A stretch of 22,971 bases of DNA from CADEDV01 sp036383515 (GCA_036383515.1 DASVOE010000094.1:1-22971), one strand, 5' to 3'. Shown: positions 14,624-21,876, numbered from the stretch's first letter. Numbers and translations: made by a program. Notes: generated by a model from the sequence alone, not told the origin.

Positions 14624-16906
14624 ATGGGAACATCAACAGCAAAGAAAGCCGCTGTGAAGAAGACGGCTAAGGTTAAGGACACTACTACCACTGCAAAAAA
14701 AGGAACCGCTAAAAACCGGTTTGATCTTCACAAAGCCTTGCAGGAATATTTTGGGTTTGATAAATTCAAAGGCACACAGGAGAAAGTAATTGAATCATTA
14801 ATGGCGGGACATGATACGTTTGTGATTATGCCTACCGGGGGAGGTAAAAGTTTATGTTACCAGTTGCCGGCTATGGTGCTTGATGGTGTAGCCATTATCG
14901 TTTCTCCATTGATCGCTTTAATGAAAAATCAGGTTGACCTTGTTCGCGGCTATAGCAGCAATGATGAAGTGGCTCACTTTCTTAATTCTACGTTGAATAA
15001 AAGAGAAATTAAGGAAGTGCATGATGATCTGCTGAGTGGAAAAACAAAGATGTTATACGTAGCACCTGAAACATTAACCAAACAGGAGAACCTGGAATTC
15101 TTTTCCGATCTGAAACTTTCTTTTTTCGCCGTAGACGAAGCCCATTGTATCTCCGAGTGGGGTCATGATTTTCGCCCGGAATACCGCCGTCTGCGGGAAA
15201 TGATGATACAGATAAACCCGGACATTCCGGTGATTGCCTTAACGGCAACAGCAACACCAAAAGTGCAGAGTGATATTGTAAAAAACCTTGACCTTCATAA
15301 TCCCAATATTTTTATTTCTTCTTTTAATCGTTCCAATCTTTATTACGAGATACTACCCAAAATAAAGAAGAGCCAGACGGATGAAAGTATTGTTCGGTTT
15401 ATAAAAGGGATGAAAGCAAAGAGCGGTATCATTTATACGTTGAACAGGAAAACGACGGAAGAACTCGCTGATATTTTAAAAGCAAATGGCATTCCTGCTG
15501 TGGCGTATCATGCCGGGCTGGATAGTAAACTACGATCTGAAAGACAGGACCAGTTCCTGAATGAAGATGTGCAGGTGATCTGCGCAACGATAGCTTTCGG
15601 AATGGGTATTGATAAACCGGATATCCGGTTTGTGATCCATTATAATATTCCCAAATCCATTGAAAACTATTACCAGGAAACCGGCCGTGCCGGTCGTGAT
15701 GGACTGGAAGGGAAATGTGTTTTATATTATTCGCATAAAGATGTAAGCAAGCTAGAGCATTTAATGCGGGATAAACCACTTAGTGAAAGGGAAGTGGGTG
15801 CACAGCTTATCAATGAAACGGTAGCATATGCCGAAAGCGGTGTTTGTCGCCGTAAAGTACTGATGAGTTACTTTGGAGAAGAGTATGAAACAGAAAATTG
15901 TGGTGAGTGTGATAATTGCAGGCATCCTAAGGAAAAAGTAGAATCGAAAGAGGAAGCGGTAATTGCATTAAAAACAATTAAAGCACTGGATGAAAGATTT
16001 GCTACGGATTATACTGTTCAGATATTGATAGGTAGATTGACACCGCAGATACAAATGTTCCGGCATGACGGACTGGATATTTTTGGAAGTGGTAATGATA
16101 AGGATAGTCATTTCTGGAATTCGCTGATCCGCCAGCTGATCCTGGAAGGAATGCTCACCAAGGATATTGAAGAATACGGTGTATTGAAGTTTACCAAAAA
16201 AGGAGAAGCCTTTTTGAAGAAACCAAAATCATTCAAAGTTATCCTGAATCATTTGTATGATGATGCCAATGCTGATGATGAAGAGGCACAAGAGGCTACA
16301 ACTGGAGCTGCTTTAGATGATAAGCTTTTTGAAATGCTGAAAGAGCTGAGACAAAAAGAAGCGAAGAAGAAAACACTTCCGCCTTTTGTGATCTTCCTGG
16401 AATCTTCTTTACAGGATATGGCTACAATGTATCCTACAAACATAGCTGATCTTGAAAAATGCCAGGGTGTAAGTAAAGGGAAGGCGATACGTTATGGAAA
16501 ACCATTTGTTGAGATGATCGCCAGGTATGTGGAAGAAAACAATATAGAAAAGCCCGATGATTTTGTGATGAAGAGTGTCGTGAATAAAAGTGGTAACAAA
16601 GTGTATATCATTCAAAACACCGATAAAAAAGTTTCGCTGGAGACGATTGCCAAAAATAAAGGCTGGAAAATGGAGGAGATGTTAGAGGAAATGGAAACGA
16701 TCGCTGCCAGTGGAACCAAGCTCAACCTTAATTATGCCATTGATGAAATGCTGGATGATGATGACCAGGTAGAGATCATTGAATATTTCAAAGCCTGCGA
16801 AACATCCTCCTTACAAATAGCACTGGAAGAGCTTTCTGAATTCAATTTCAATTGGGAGCAATTGAAAATAATGAGGATAAAATTCTTAAGCGAATATGGT
16901 ATGTAG
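14624..16906 (+). CDS. recQ: ATP-dependent DNA helicase RecQ
   Basis: A 760-residue SF2 helicase. A Lys/Ala/Thr-rich basic tail of about 30 residues precedes the domain. Conserved motifs follow: motif 0 around Gln52, Walker A PTGGGKS at 70-76, DEAH at 171-174 with the RecQ aromatic-rich loop SEWGHDFRPEYRRL, ALTATAT, and motif VI QETGRAGRDG. The zinc site is Cys408, Cys426, Cys429 and Cys432 (CGECDNC). A winged-helix RQC domain follows, then an HRDC domain at about 585-645 and a C-terminal HTH_40-type region at about 665-755, which makes it longer than E. coli RecQ. It unwinds 3'-5' in recombination and fork repair. The ATG at 14624 is chosen because it includes the basic tail typical of Bacteroidota RecQ; a start nearer residue 32 cannot be excluded. 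Confidence 0.96.
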   Translation: MGTSTAKKAAVKKTAKVKDTTTTAKKGTAKNRFDLHKALQEYFGFDKFKGTQEKVIESLMAGHDTFVIMPTGGGKSLCYQLPAMVLDGVAIIVSPLIALMKNQVDLVRGYSSNDEVAHFLNSTLNKREIKEVHDDLLSGKTKMLYVAPETLTKQENLEFFSDLKLSFFAVDEAHCISEWGHDFRPEYRRLREMMIQINPDIPVIALTATATPKVQSDIVKNLDLHNPNIFISSFNRSNLYYEILPKIKKSQTDESIVRFIKGMKAKSGIIYTLNRKTTEELADILKANGIPAVAYHAGLDSKLRSERQDQFLNEDVQVICATIAFGMGIDKPDIRFVIHYNIPKSIENYYQETGRAGRDGLEGKCVLYYSHKDVSKLEHLMRDKPLSEREVGAQLINETVAYAESGVCRRKVLMSYFGEEYETENCGECDNCRHPKEKVESKEEAVIALKTIKALDERFATDYTVQILIGRLTPQIQMFRHDGLDIFGSGNDKDSHFWNSLIRQLILEGMLTKDIEEYGVLKFTKKGEAFLKKPKSFKVILNHLYDDANADDEEAQEATTGAALDDKLFEMLKELRQKEAKKKTLPPFVIFLESSLQDMATMYPTNIADLEKCQGVSKGKAIRYGKPFVEMIARYVEENNIEKPDDFVMKSVVNKSGNKVYIIQNTDKKVSLETIAKNKGWKMEEMLEEMETIAASGTKLNLNYAIDEMLDDDDQVEIIEYFKACETSSLQIALEELSEFNFNWEQLKIMRIKFLSEYGM

Positions 16907-16940
16907 GGCCAAACTTATTGGCCTTAATTGTGGATTTTTT
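16907..16940 (+). terminator. Probable recQ terminator hairpin
   Basis: Directly after the recQ stop, GGCCAA (16907-16912) pairs perfectly with TTGGCC (16918-16923) around ACTTA. A T-rich stretch follows only after a short gap (TTAATTGTGGATTTTTT), so termination may be inefficient. The same stretch overlaps the tRNA promoter. Confidence 0.45.
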
Positions 16941-16952
16941 GTGAATTCCCTC

Positions 16953-16960
16953 TATATTTG
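16953..16960 (+). promoter_or_regulatory. tRNA-Phe promoter -7 box
   Basis: TATATTTG is an exact match to the Bacteroidota -7 consensus TAnnTTTG, 22 bases before the first tRNA base. A TTG at 16928-16930, about 22 bases upstream, is the best -33 candidate. Confidence 0.55.
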
Positions 16961-16981
16961 CAGCCCCGAAAGGAAAGGATT

Positions 16982-17054
16982 GGTGCGGTAGCTCAGTCGG
17001 TAGAGCAAAGGACTGAAAATCCTTGTGTCGGCGGTTCGATCCCGCCCCACACCA
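16982..17054 (+). tRNA. tRNA-Phe(GAA)
   Basis: A 73-base cloverleaf can be drawn by hand: acceptor GGTGCGG with CCACACC, D-arm GCTC-AGTCGGTA-GAGC, anticodon arm AAGGA-CTGAAAA-TCCTT, variable GTGTC, T-arm GGCGG-TTCGATC-CCGCC, discriminator A. The anticodon GAA reads phenylalanine codons. The acceptor stem has one C-A mismatch at position 5:68. The terminal CCA is not fully encoded (ACA follows the stem), as is common in this phylum. The gene stands alone between recQ and a terminator. Confidence 0.95.
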
Positions 17055-17061
17055 CAGCTTT

Positions 17062-17096
17062 AAAGACCTCGTCAGCAATGATGGGGTTTTTGTTTT
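17062..17096 (+). terminator. Rho-independent terminator of tRNA-Phe
   Basis: CCTCGTC (17067-17073) pairs over all 7 positions, including two G-T wobbles, with GATGGGG (17080-17086) around AGCAAT. A TTTTTGTTTT run follows, and A residues upstream can extend the stem. It begins 7 bases after the tRNA. Confidence 0.75.
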
Positions 17097-17110
17097 GATA
17101 ATATAAAATA

Positions 17111-17181
17111 GTTGTGTGGATCCCGCAACAATCGGGTCCACATCACCGCTTTGAAATCTTGTTAGCAATAATTGATTTTTT
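17111..17181 (+). repeat. Decayed duplicate of the tRNA-Phe 3' end and its terminator
   Basis: 17138-17181 aligns with 17047-17091 (tRNA acceptor end plus terminator) at roughly three quarters of positions, mostly by transitions: CCACATCACCGCTTT against CCACACCACAGCTTT, then AGCAAT and a final T-run in both. Upstream, TTGTGT and GATCCCGC also recur, in the order found in the tRNA. Within the copy, TGTGGA/TCCACA plus CCCG/CGGG form a strong hairpin at 17115-17142 with one bulged T. The segment looks like an old tandem duplication or a site left by tRNA-targeted integration. Confidence 0.55.
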
Positions 17182-17184
17182 ATA

Positions 17185-17562
17185 TTAATCTTCCTTTTTC
17201 TTTACGATCAGGTACCAATCATTTTCAAGTGGTAAATAACCATAATCATAACAATAAAAATAGGTCTTACCACTTTTGTTAGTGTAAGTATGTGTAAGGT
17301 ATTTAAATTGATAACCTAATCGCTGTAGTTTGTCTTTATTGGCCCTGGCCGTTTCTTCTGTGTCGGGTAAGATCGATTCAAGGATCTTGCGATTTTTCAA
17401 CAGGGTATTATTGATATTTCTTACATAAGTACTGTGACTTCCTTTGGCTTTTTGCTGGTTATTATAATTATTCCGGCAGTTGTCATCGCAGAATTTTTTA
17501 TCAATCCGGCCTTTTAACGCTCTGCCACAAGCCAGGCAAGTTTTGGTGTCAAGTGCAATCAT
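17185..17562 (-). CDS. Zinc-ribbon hypothetical protein
   Basis: A 125-residue protein with an N-terminal zinc ribbon: CLACGRAL (Cys9, Cys12) and KKFCDDNCRNNY (Cys25, Cys30) supply four ligands with CxxC-x12-CxxxxC spacing. The ribbon is followed by a helical, Asn/Lys-rich linker and a C-terminal domain with aromatic strands (YQFKYLTHTYTNKSGKTYFYCYDYGYLPLENDWYLIV). It resembles the DUF2116-like zinc-ribbon proteins widespread in Bacteroidota; no function is known. It converges on the tRNA-Phe region and is divergent from ssb across a 220-bp gap with an operator-like palindrome. Nucleic-acid binding is a plausible inference only. Confidence 0.75.
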   Translation of the reverse strand: MIALDTKTCLACGRALKGRIDKKFCDDNCRNNYNNQQKAKGSHSTYVRNINNTLLKNRKILESILPDTEETARANKDKLQRLGYQFKYLTHTYTNKSGKTYFYCYDYGYLPLENDWYLIVKKKED

Positions 17563-17600
17563 AGTAAAGGGTTCAGATTTTTAAGATACACATTTTTATC

Positions 17601-17622
17601 CGTGTGCAAACGTTTTTACACG
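17601..17622. promoter_or_regulatory. 22-bp operator-like palindrome between the zinc-ribbon gene and ssb
   Basis: CGTGTGCAAACGTTTTTACACG is a near-perfect dyad: CGTGT and ACACG as outer arms and AAACGTTT at the centre. On the minus strand it contains TTTG, which lies 18 bases before TATCTTAA, a plausible -33/-7 pair for the zinc-ribbon gene. A protein bound here could control that gene, and possibly ssb. On the plus strand, CATCTTTG near 17685 is a possible ssb -7 box. The rest of this 220-bp gap shows nothing else. Confidence 0.4.
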
Positions 17623-17782
17623 TTTAGCTTCGGGAGTAAGCAGGTAAAAACCGGCTATCGCTTTTCGCTGCTATCATCTTTGTGTCGTCAACAGGAAATG
17701 ACGTCGCCGGTTGACTGAAATAAAAAATTTAAAAATCGCTTCCGAAAAACCATAACGGAACGGAGGCATAAAACTTAAAATT

Positions 17783-18130
17783 ATGTACGCTTTAAAAAAC
17801 AAAGTACAATTGATCGGAAACCTGGGTAGCGCACCTGAAGTAAAAACAACGGAAAACGGTAAGAAGCTAGCCACATTTAGCATTGCTACCAGCGAAAGCT
17901 ATCGCAATGCGAAAGGAGAAAAAGTAACAGATACACAATGGCACCGTGTAGTAGCCTGGGGTAAGATGGCAGAGATAGCTGAAAAATACCTGGAGAAGGG
18001 AAAAGAAGTTGCCATTGAGGGCAAATTGGTTAACCGTAGTTATAATGATAAGGATGGCAATAAAAAATATATCACAGAAGTGCAGGCTAGTGAGCTATTG
18101 CTACTGGGCGCTAAGCCTTCCCAAGTGTAA
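17783..18130 (+). CDS. ssb: Single-stranded DNA-binding protein
   Basis: A 115-residue SSB consisting of one OB fold: KNKVQLIGNLGSAPEVKTTENGKKLATFSIATSESYRN, then TDTQWHRVVAWGKMAEIAEKYLEKGKEVAIEGKL and the final strand KKYITEVQASELLLLG. The aromatic residue in the WHRVVAWGK strand is a typical ssDNA contact. The acidic C-terminal tail that recruits repair proteins in full-length SSB is absent: the protein ends GAKPSQV. Short SSBs of this kind are common in Bacteroidota beside the main SSB. It coats single-stranded DNA and could act with the flanking RecQ and PIF1-like helicases. The left inverted repeat of the GxxExxY unit begins nine bases after its stop. Confidence 0.95.
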   Translation: MYALKNKVQLIGNLGSAPEVKTTENGKKLATFSIATSESYRNAKGEKVTDTQWHRVVAWGKMAEIAEKYLEKGKEVAIEGKLVNRSYNDKDGNKKYITEVQASELLLLGAKPSQV

Positions 18131-18139
18131 GAATTATTG

Positions 18140-18170
18140 GCCACAGATGAACGCAGATAAACACAGATAG
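18140..18170 (+). repeat. Left 31-bp inverted-repeat arm
   Basis: Identical over 31 bases to the reverse complement of 18622-18652. It is built of 10-base units with the core (C/G)CAGAT. With 18194-18202 (TCTGTGGCC) its first bases (GGCCACAGA, 18139-18147) also form a local hairpin. Confidence 0.9.
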
Positions 18171-18228
18171 AAGAATTTGTGAATCCTGCTTTGTCTGTGG
18201 CCGTTTAAAATGATAAACCTGATTTATT

Positions 18229-18621
18229 ATGGAAAATTTCCCACTAAAGAAGGAGACGTATGCAATTATTGGTGTTTGTATGGAAGTACAGCGAACCCTG
18301 GGATTTGGTTTTTCAGAAGTTATTTACAAAGATGCAATGGAAGTGGAATTTATTAGCAATAACGTTTTGTACCAGCGGGAAGAAGAGTTATCAGTAACCT
18401 ATAAAAGTAAAACTCTTCAACACCGGTTTTTTGCTGACTTTACATGCTATAACCTGTTAGTTATTGAAGTAAAATCATCTGACAAAGGAATTGCTGATGA
18501 CCACGTAGCACAAACATTGAACTATCTGCGTGTATCCGGTTATACTATAGGGCTGATTATTAACTTTGGTAAACGAAGACTGGAATACAAGCGGTTAATA
18601 TCAAATTCTGCAGAACAATAA
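18229..18621 (+). CDS. GxxExxY protein, PD-(D/E)XK nuclease fold
   Basis: A 130-residue member of the GxxExxY (PDDEXK_3) family. The signature is GFSEVIY at 27-33, after the conserved helix IIGVCMEVQRTLGFG. Asp70 in FFADF and Glu80-Val-Lys82 in VIEVKSSD supply the PD-ExK catalytic triad, and the family end motif HVAQTLNYLRVSGYTIGLIINFG is intact. All landmark residues are present, so the protein is probably active, but no substrate or biological role has been established for the family. Family members often occur as isolated genes between repeats of the ATCTGTG type, as here. Inserted between ssb and the PIF1-like helicase gene, it should be regarded as a passenger of the inverted-repeat unit rather than part of a helicase operon. 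Confidence 0.92.
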   Translation: MENFPLKKETYAIIGVCMEVQRTLGFGFSEVIYKDAMEVEFISNNVLYQREEELSVTYKSKTLQHRFFADFTCYNLLVIEVKSSDKGIADDHVAQTLNYLRVSGYTIGLIINFGKRRLEYKRLISNSAEQ

Positions 18622-18652
18622 CTATCTGTGTTTATCTGCGTTCATCTGTGGC
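18622..18652 (-). repeat. Right 31-bp inverted-repeat arm
   Basis: Exact reverse complement of 18140-18170. It begins one base after the GxxExxY stop and ends 15 bases before the helicase GTG start. Confidence 0.9.
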
Positions 18653-18667
18653 TAAATCATAACAACT

Positions 18668-21166
18668 GTGGCAACCATTACACCTGATACGTCTAATATA
18701 ATGTTCAACCTGGCGGTTGAATTGGTCAATCAAAGTTCCCGTAACATTTTTCTTACAGGGAGGGCCGGTACCGGTAAAACCACGTTTTTAAAATACATCA
18801 AAGAAAATAGCCCCAAACAATTAGCAATCGTAGCACCAACAGGTGTTGCAGCTATCAACGCTGGTGGCGTTACTATTCATTCATTGTTCCAACTTCCTGT
18901 TTCCCCCTTTATCCCGGAAGCAAAGGGATTTACTAAATCTGATGAAACGGTCAACAAGCATAGCCTGATCAGCCGGTTAAAAATGAACAACGAAAAGAAG
19001 AAAGTATTGCAGGAACTGGAACTACTGATCATTGACGAGATCAGCATGGTTCGTTGTGATACGCTTGATGCTGTAGATACGATATTGCGGCATGTGAGAA
19101 ATCATTCTTCAGAACCCTTTGGTGGTGTGCAGGTTTTATTTATTGGTGATATGTTTCAATTGCCACCGGTTATAAAGGAACAGGAATGGTCTTTCCTGTC
19201 TGAGTATTACCAGAGCCCTTATTTTTTTGACAGTCTTGTAATGAAAGAGGAGAAACCGGTTTATATAGAGTTCAATAAGATTTACCGGCAAAACGAGGAG
19301 CAGTTTATCCATTTATTGAACCAGGTGCGTAATAATGAACTGGATAATGAAGGAATGGAAATGCTGGAAAGCCGTTTTCAACCTGCATTCCGTAGAACAA
19401 AAGACGATGGCTATATTATATTGACCACGCATAATGAAACGGCCCGGTTAATAAACATAGAAAAGCTGCAGGAGTTGGATGGATCAATCCGGTCATTCAA
19501 GGCTGATATTGAAGAAGAGTTCTTTCCATCATCCTATCCTGCGGATGAAATATTGCAGGTGAAAGAAGGAGCCCAGGTAATGTTTATAAAAAATGACTCC
19601 GATAAAAGCAAACGATATTTCAATGGAAAGATCGGCGTCATTATCCGTATAGAAGAAGACAGCATTTTTGTAAAATGTAAAGACGAACCCGATGAAATAG
19701 AAATAAAGCGGCATATATGGGAGAACATAAGATATAGTTTAAACAAAACCACTCGACAATTGGAAGAAAGCCTCTTAGGATCTTTTTCCCAATTCCCGTT
19801 GCGGCTTGCCTGGGCTATCACTATTCATAAAAGCCAGGGACTCACTTTTGAAAAAGCGATCATTGATGCCGGCAAATCATTTGCTGCGGGCCAGGTATAT
19901 GTTGCATTGAGTCGCTGCACCAGTTTTGAAAGAATGGTTTTACAAAGCAGGATCAACAACAGCAGCCTGCGAACAGATCAACGCATCGTCAATTTTTCAA
20001 AAAGCCTGGCCTCTGAGGAAATACTAAAAGTGGAGCTGGAGGTTTCAAGAAATAACTACAGGCAAAAGTTATTGCTTTCACTTTTTGACCTTACCGGCCT
20101 GAAAGCAATTGCCGGGGAGCTACATCAATACATTAAGGAACATGAATCATCATTTAATAAGCAAATAGAACCGTGGATTCAGGTCCAGTTAGATCAGCTT
20201 AATAAACAAGAGGAGACCGCTAACAGGTTTCGGCAACAACTAAAACAAATATTTGTAAACAATGATCCAGCCTTTTTAAAAGAAAGAGTAAAAGCGGCTT
20301 CGGTTCACTTTGTAGGTGAAATCAATAATCTGATCCTTGTATTGCAGCAAACACCCGTTATTACCGATAGCCGTATTCATGCCAAAGAGTTTAATGAAGT
20401 TTTAAAAGAAATACTGATTGGGCTATCAATGAAAAAGCATTTAATGGAAGGCGGGGAAGAAGTAATTGATATAGACGCATTTCATCAACGCAAAAGAAAC
20501 TTCAGAGCCCCGACCTTCAATGTTAATGCTTATGCCGCATCTTCGAATAAGCCAATAGCAGACGTTCCTCACCCGGCGCTTCATCTTCAATTAAGGAAAC
20601 TTAGAGATAGCATTTGCGAGCGAAAGGGAATAGCACTGTACCTGGTAGCCGGCACGCAAACGCTGACTGAAATGGTCACCTATCTTCCACAATCATTGGG
20701 TGAATTGGAAAAGATCAGCGGCTTTGGTCCGGCTAAGCTCAGTGCCTATGGCCAGCAATTTCTTGACATTATTGTTGCTTATAGTCTGGCTCATAACCTG
20801 TCTTCCCGGATAGAAGAGAAGATTCCGAAAAGGATTCGGAAAGAAAAGAAAGAGGTTAAAACAGATACCAAAGAACAAACCCTTCATCTTTACCAGCAGG
20901 GAAAGACTCCCAGCGAAATAGCTGGGGAACGAATGCTTAGTTTACAAACTATCGAAGGCCATCTTGCTTTTTATATTGAAAGAGGAGATATAAACATTCA
21001 TGAACTGGTAAGCCGTGAAAAGATATTATTGATTGAGCCTGTTATTAAAGAGTATTCCGGCGGCCCGTTAGCATCCATTAAAGAAAAATTAGGCAACAAG
21101 ATTGGATTCGGGGAGATCAAACTGGTGCTTGCATGGACAGCATTTCAAAAGAATCAATCCGATTAA
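18668..21166 (+). CDS. PIF1-like SF1 helicase with HRDC and C-terminal HTH domains
   Basis: An 832-residue helicase. Walker A is GRAGTGKTT at 31-39, with PTGVAAINAGGVTIHSLFQLP following, Walker B IIDEISMVRCD, GDMFQLPPV and the C-terminal motifs ITIHKSQGLTF and GQVYVALSRCTSFERM, all of which match the PIF1/RecD superfamily (SF1B, 5'-3'). Middle helical residues about 480-600 follow. An HRDC domain lies at about 640-712 (LGELEKISGFGPAKLSAYGQQF) and a HTH_40-type domain at about 730-828. It likely unwinds structured or R-loop DNA. The start given is a GTG. The first ATG at 18701 (MFNLAVELV) agrees better with homologue starts, and the upstream inverted repeat may have altered the original leader. 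Confidence 0.92.
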   Translation: MATITPDTSNIMFNLAVELVNQSSRNIFLTGRAGTGKTTFLKYIKENSPKQLAIVAPTGVAAINAGGVTIHSLFQLPVSPFIPEAKGFTKSDETVNKHSLISRLKMNNEKKKVLQELELLIIDEISMVRCDTLDAVDTILRHVRNHSSEPFGGVQVLFIGDMFQLPPVIKEQEWSFLSEYYQSPYFFDSLVMKEEKPVYIEFNKIYRQNEEQFIHLLNQVRNNELDNEGMEMLESRFQPAFRRTKDDGYIILTTHNETARLINIEKLQELDGSIRSFKADIEEEFFPSSYPADEILQVKEGAQVMFIKNDSDKSKRYFNGKIGVIIRIEEDSIFVKCKDEPDEIEIKRHIWENIRYSLNKTTRQLEESLLGSFSQFPLRLAWAITIHKSQGLTFEKAIIDAGKSFAAGQVYVALSRCTSFERMVLQSRINNSSLRTDQRIVNFSKSLASEEILKVELEVSRNNYRQKLLLSLFDLTGLKAIAGELHQYIKEHESSFNKQIEPWIQVQLDQLNKQEETANRFRQQLKQIFVNNDPAFLKERVKAASVHFVGEINNLILVLQQTPVITDSRIHAKEFNEVLKEILIGLSMKKHLMEGGEEVIDIDAFHQRKRNFRAPTFNVNAYAASSNKPIADVPHPALHLQLRKLRDSICERKGIALYLVAGTQTLTEMVTYLPQSLGELEKISGFGPAKLSAYGQQFLDIIVAYSLAHNLSSRIEEKIPKRIRKEKKEVKTDTKEQTLHLYQQGKTPSEIAGERMLSLQTIEGHLAFYIERGDINIHELVSREKILLIEPVIKEYSGGPLASIKEKLGNKIGFGEIKLVLAWTAFQKNQSD

Positions 21167-21259
21167 TGAAAGTATATATCTTTTCCAATGTGAATAACCC
21201 GGCATGCAATCACTATCCCTGATAAATAATTTTATCTTTTTTCATTGACAAACTCATTA

Positions 21260-21293
21260 AATGATGATTCAACGTTATTCAACGTCCATCATT
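21260..21293. promoter_or_regulatory. Direct repeat inside an inverted repeat upstream of the SET gene
   Basis: ATTCAACGT occurs twice with 10-base spacing (21267-21275 and 21277-21285), and the pair is flanked by AATGATG (21260-21266) and CATCATT (21287-21293), a perfect 7-bp dyad. It lies about 75 bases ahead of the SET gene, in a 199-bp gap. TATCTTTC near 21341 is a one-mismatch -7 box. The arrangement suggests a regulator site, or a hairpin ending the helicase transcript. Nothing else is seen in the gap. Confidence 0.35.
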
Positions 21294-21365
21294 AATTATT
21301 CACATTTATGTTCAATTGATTTTTTACATAAAAGTTTATATCTATCTTTCATTAACGAATAAATC

Positions 21366-21872
21366 ATGACTACACTTACTACCCCATTGTATCGCATCAT
21401 CAGTAATCATGTTATTGCGGAGATGCGCCAAAAACTATCCAACGAGCAAAACGCATTATTTGCACTTCGGTCATTTCAACCCGGTGAAGTGATCGCTGAG
21501 TTTTGGCCGGGGACCATAGCTGCCGAGCCAACCTATCTCACGGTCCAGGTAGATGTAAGCAAACACATCACCCTGCAGCCAGAATTTTTGCAATACATCA
21601 ATCATAGTTGTGATCCGAATGTTTTCTTTGATACGACACTAATGAAAGTAGTCGCTTTAAAAGAAGTCAGGGAAGAAGATGAATTGACTTTCTTTTATCC
21701 CTCCACAGAATGGCAAATGACCCAATCATTCAATTGTTATTGTGGAAGCGCCAACTGTTTAGGTAATATAAAGGGAGCAGCTTTTTTACCCGAAGAGGTA
21801 TGGAGGCAATACCGGTTTACCGATTTTATTCAACAACAACTGGCTAAACGGGCAGCCAGGAAAGTCGCCTGA
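21366..21872 (+). CDS. SET-domain protein (putative protein-lysine methyltransferase)
   Basis: A 168-residue bacterial SET protein. It has the N-terminal strand FALRSFQPGEVIAEF, the core motif YINHSCDPNVFF at 77-88 (NHSC knot), the following ELTFFYPSTEW catalytic strand with Tyr111, and a post-SET cysteine cluster Cys124, Cys126, Cys131 (CYCGSANC) that likely binds zinc together with Cys82. SET enzymes transfer methyl groups from S-adenosylmethionine to lysines; the bacterial target is unknown. The stop is four bases from the ATG of the ATP-grasp gene, so the two are cotranscribed and probably act on one pathway. An alternative is that it modifies the ATP-grasp product or a partner peptide, which is inference. 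Confidence 0.88.
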   Translation: MTTLTTPLYRIISNHVIAEMRQKLSNEQNALFALRSFQPGEVIAEFWPGTIAAEPTYLTVQVDVSKHITLQPEFLQYINHSCDPNVFFDTTLMKVVALKEVREEDELTFFYPSTEWQMTQSFNCYCGSANCLGNIKGAAFLPEEVWRQYRFTDFIQQQLAKRAARKVA

Positions 21873-21876
21873 TTGC

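Larger units (their letters stand above)
18140..18652. mobile_element. Candidate GxxExxY mobile unit with 31-bp inverted repeats
   Basis: The 31 bases at 18140-18170 are the exact reverse complement of 18622-18652. Each arm is three degenerate 10-base units (CACAGATGAA, CGCAGATAAA, CACAGATAGA). The right arm starts on the base after the stop codon of the enclosed gene, and the left arm starts nine bases after the ssb stop. The whole 513-bp unit carries only the GxxExxY gene and no transposase, and no clear target-site duplication is visible. Mobility is inferred from the arms and the single-gene layout. Confidence 0.6.

Noticed and set aside
18139..18170. CRISPR-like repeat from the periodic CAGAT units
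   Set aside because: Units are 10 bases, contiguous and without spacers, and no cas genes are present.
18140..18652. Classical insertion sequence
   Set aside because: The inverted repeats fit, but there is no transposase and no visible target-site duplication; kept as a candidate unit only.
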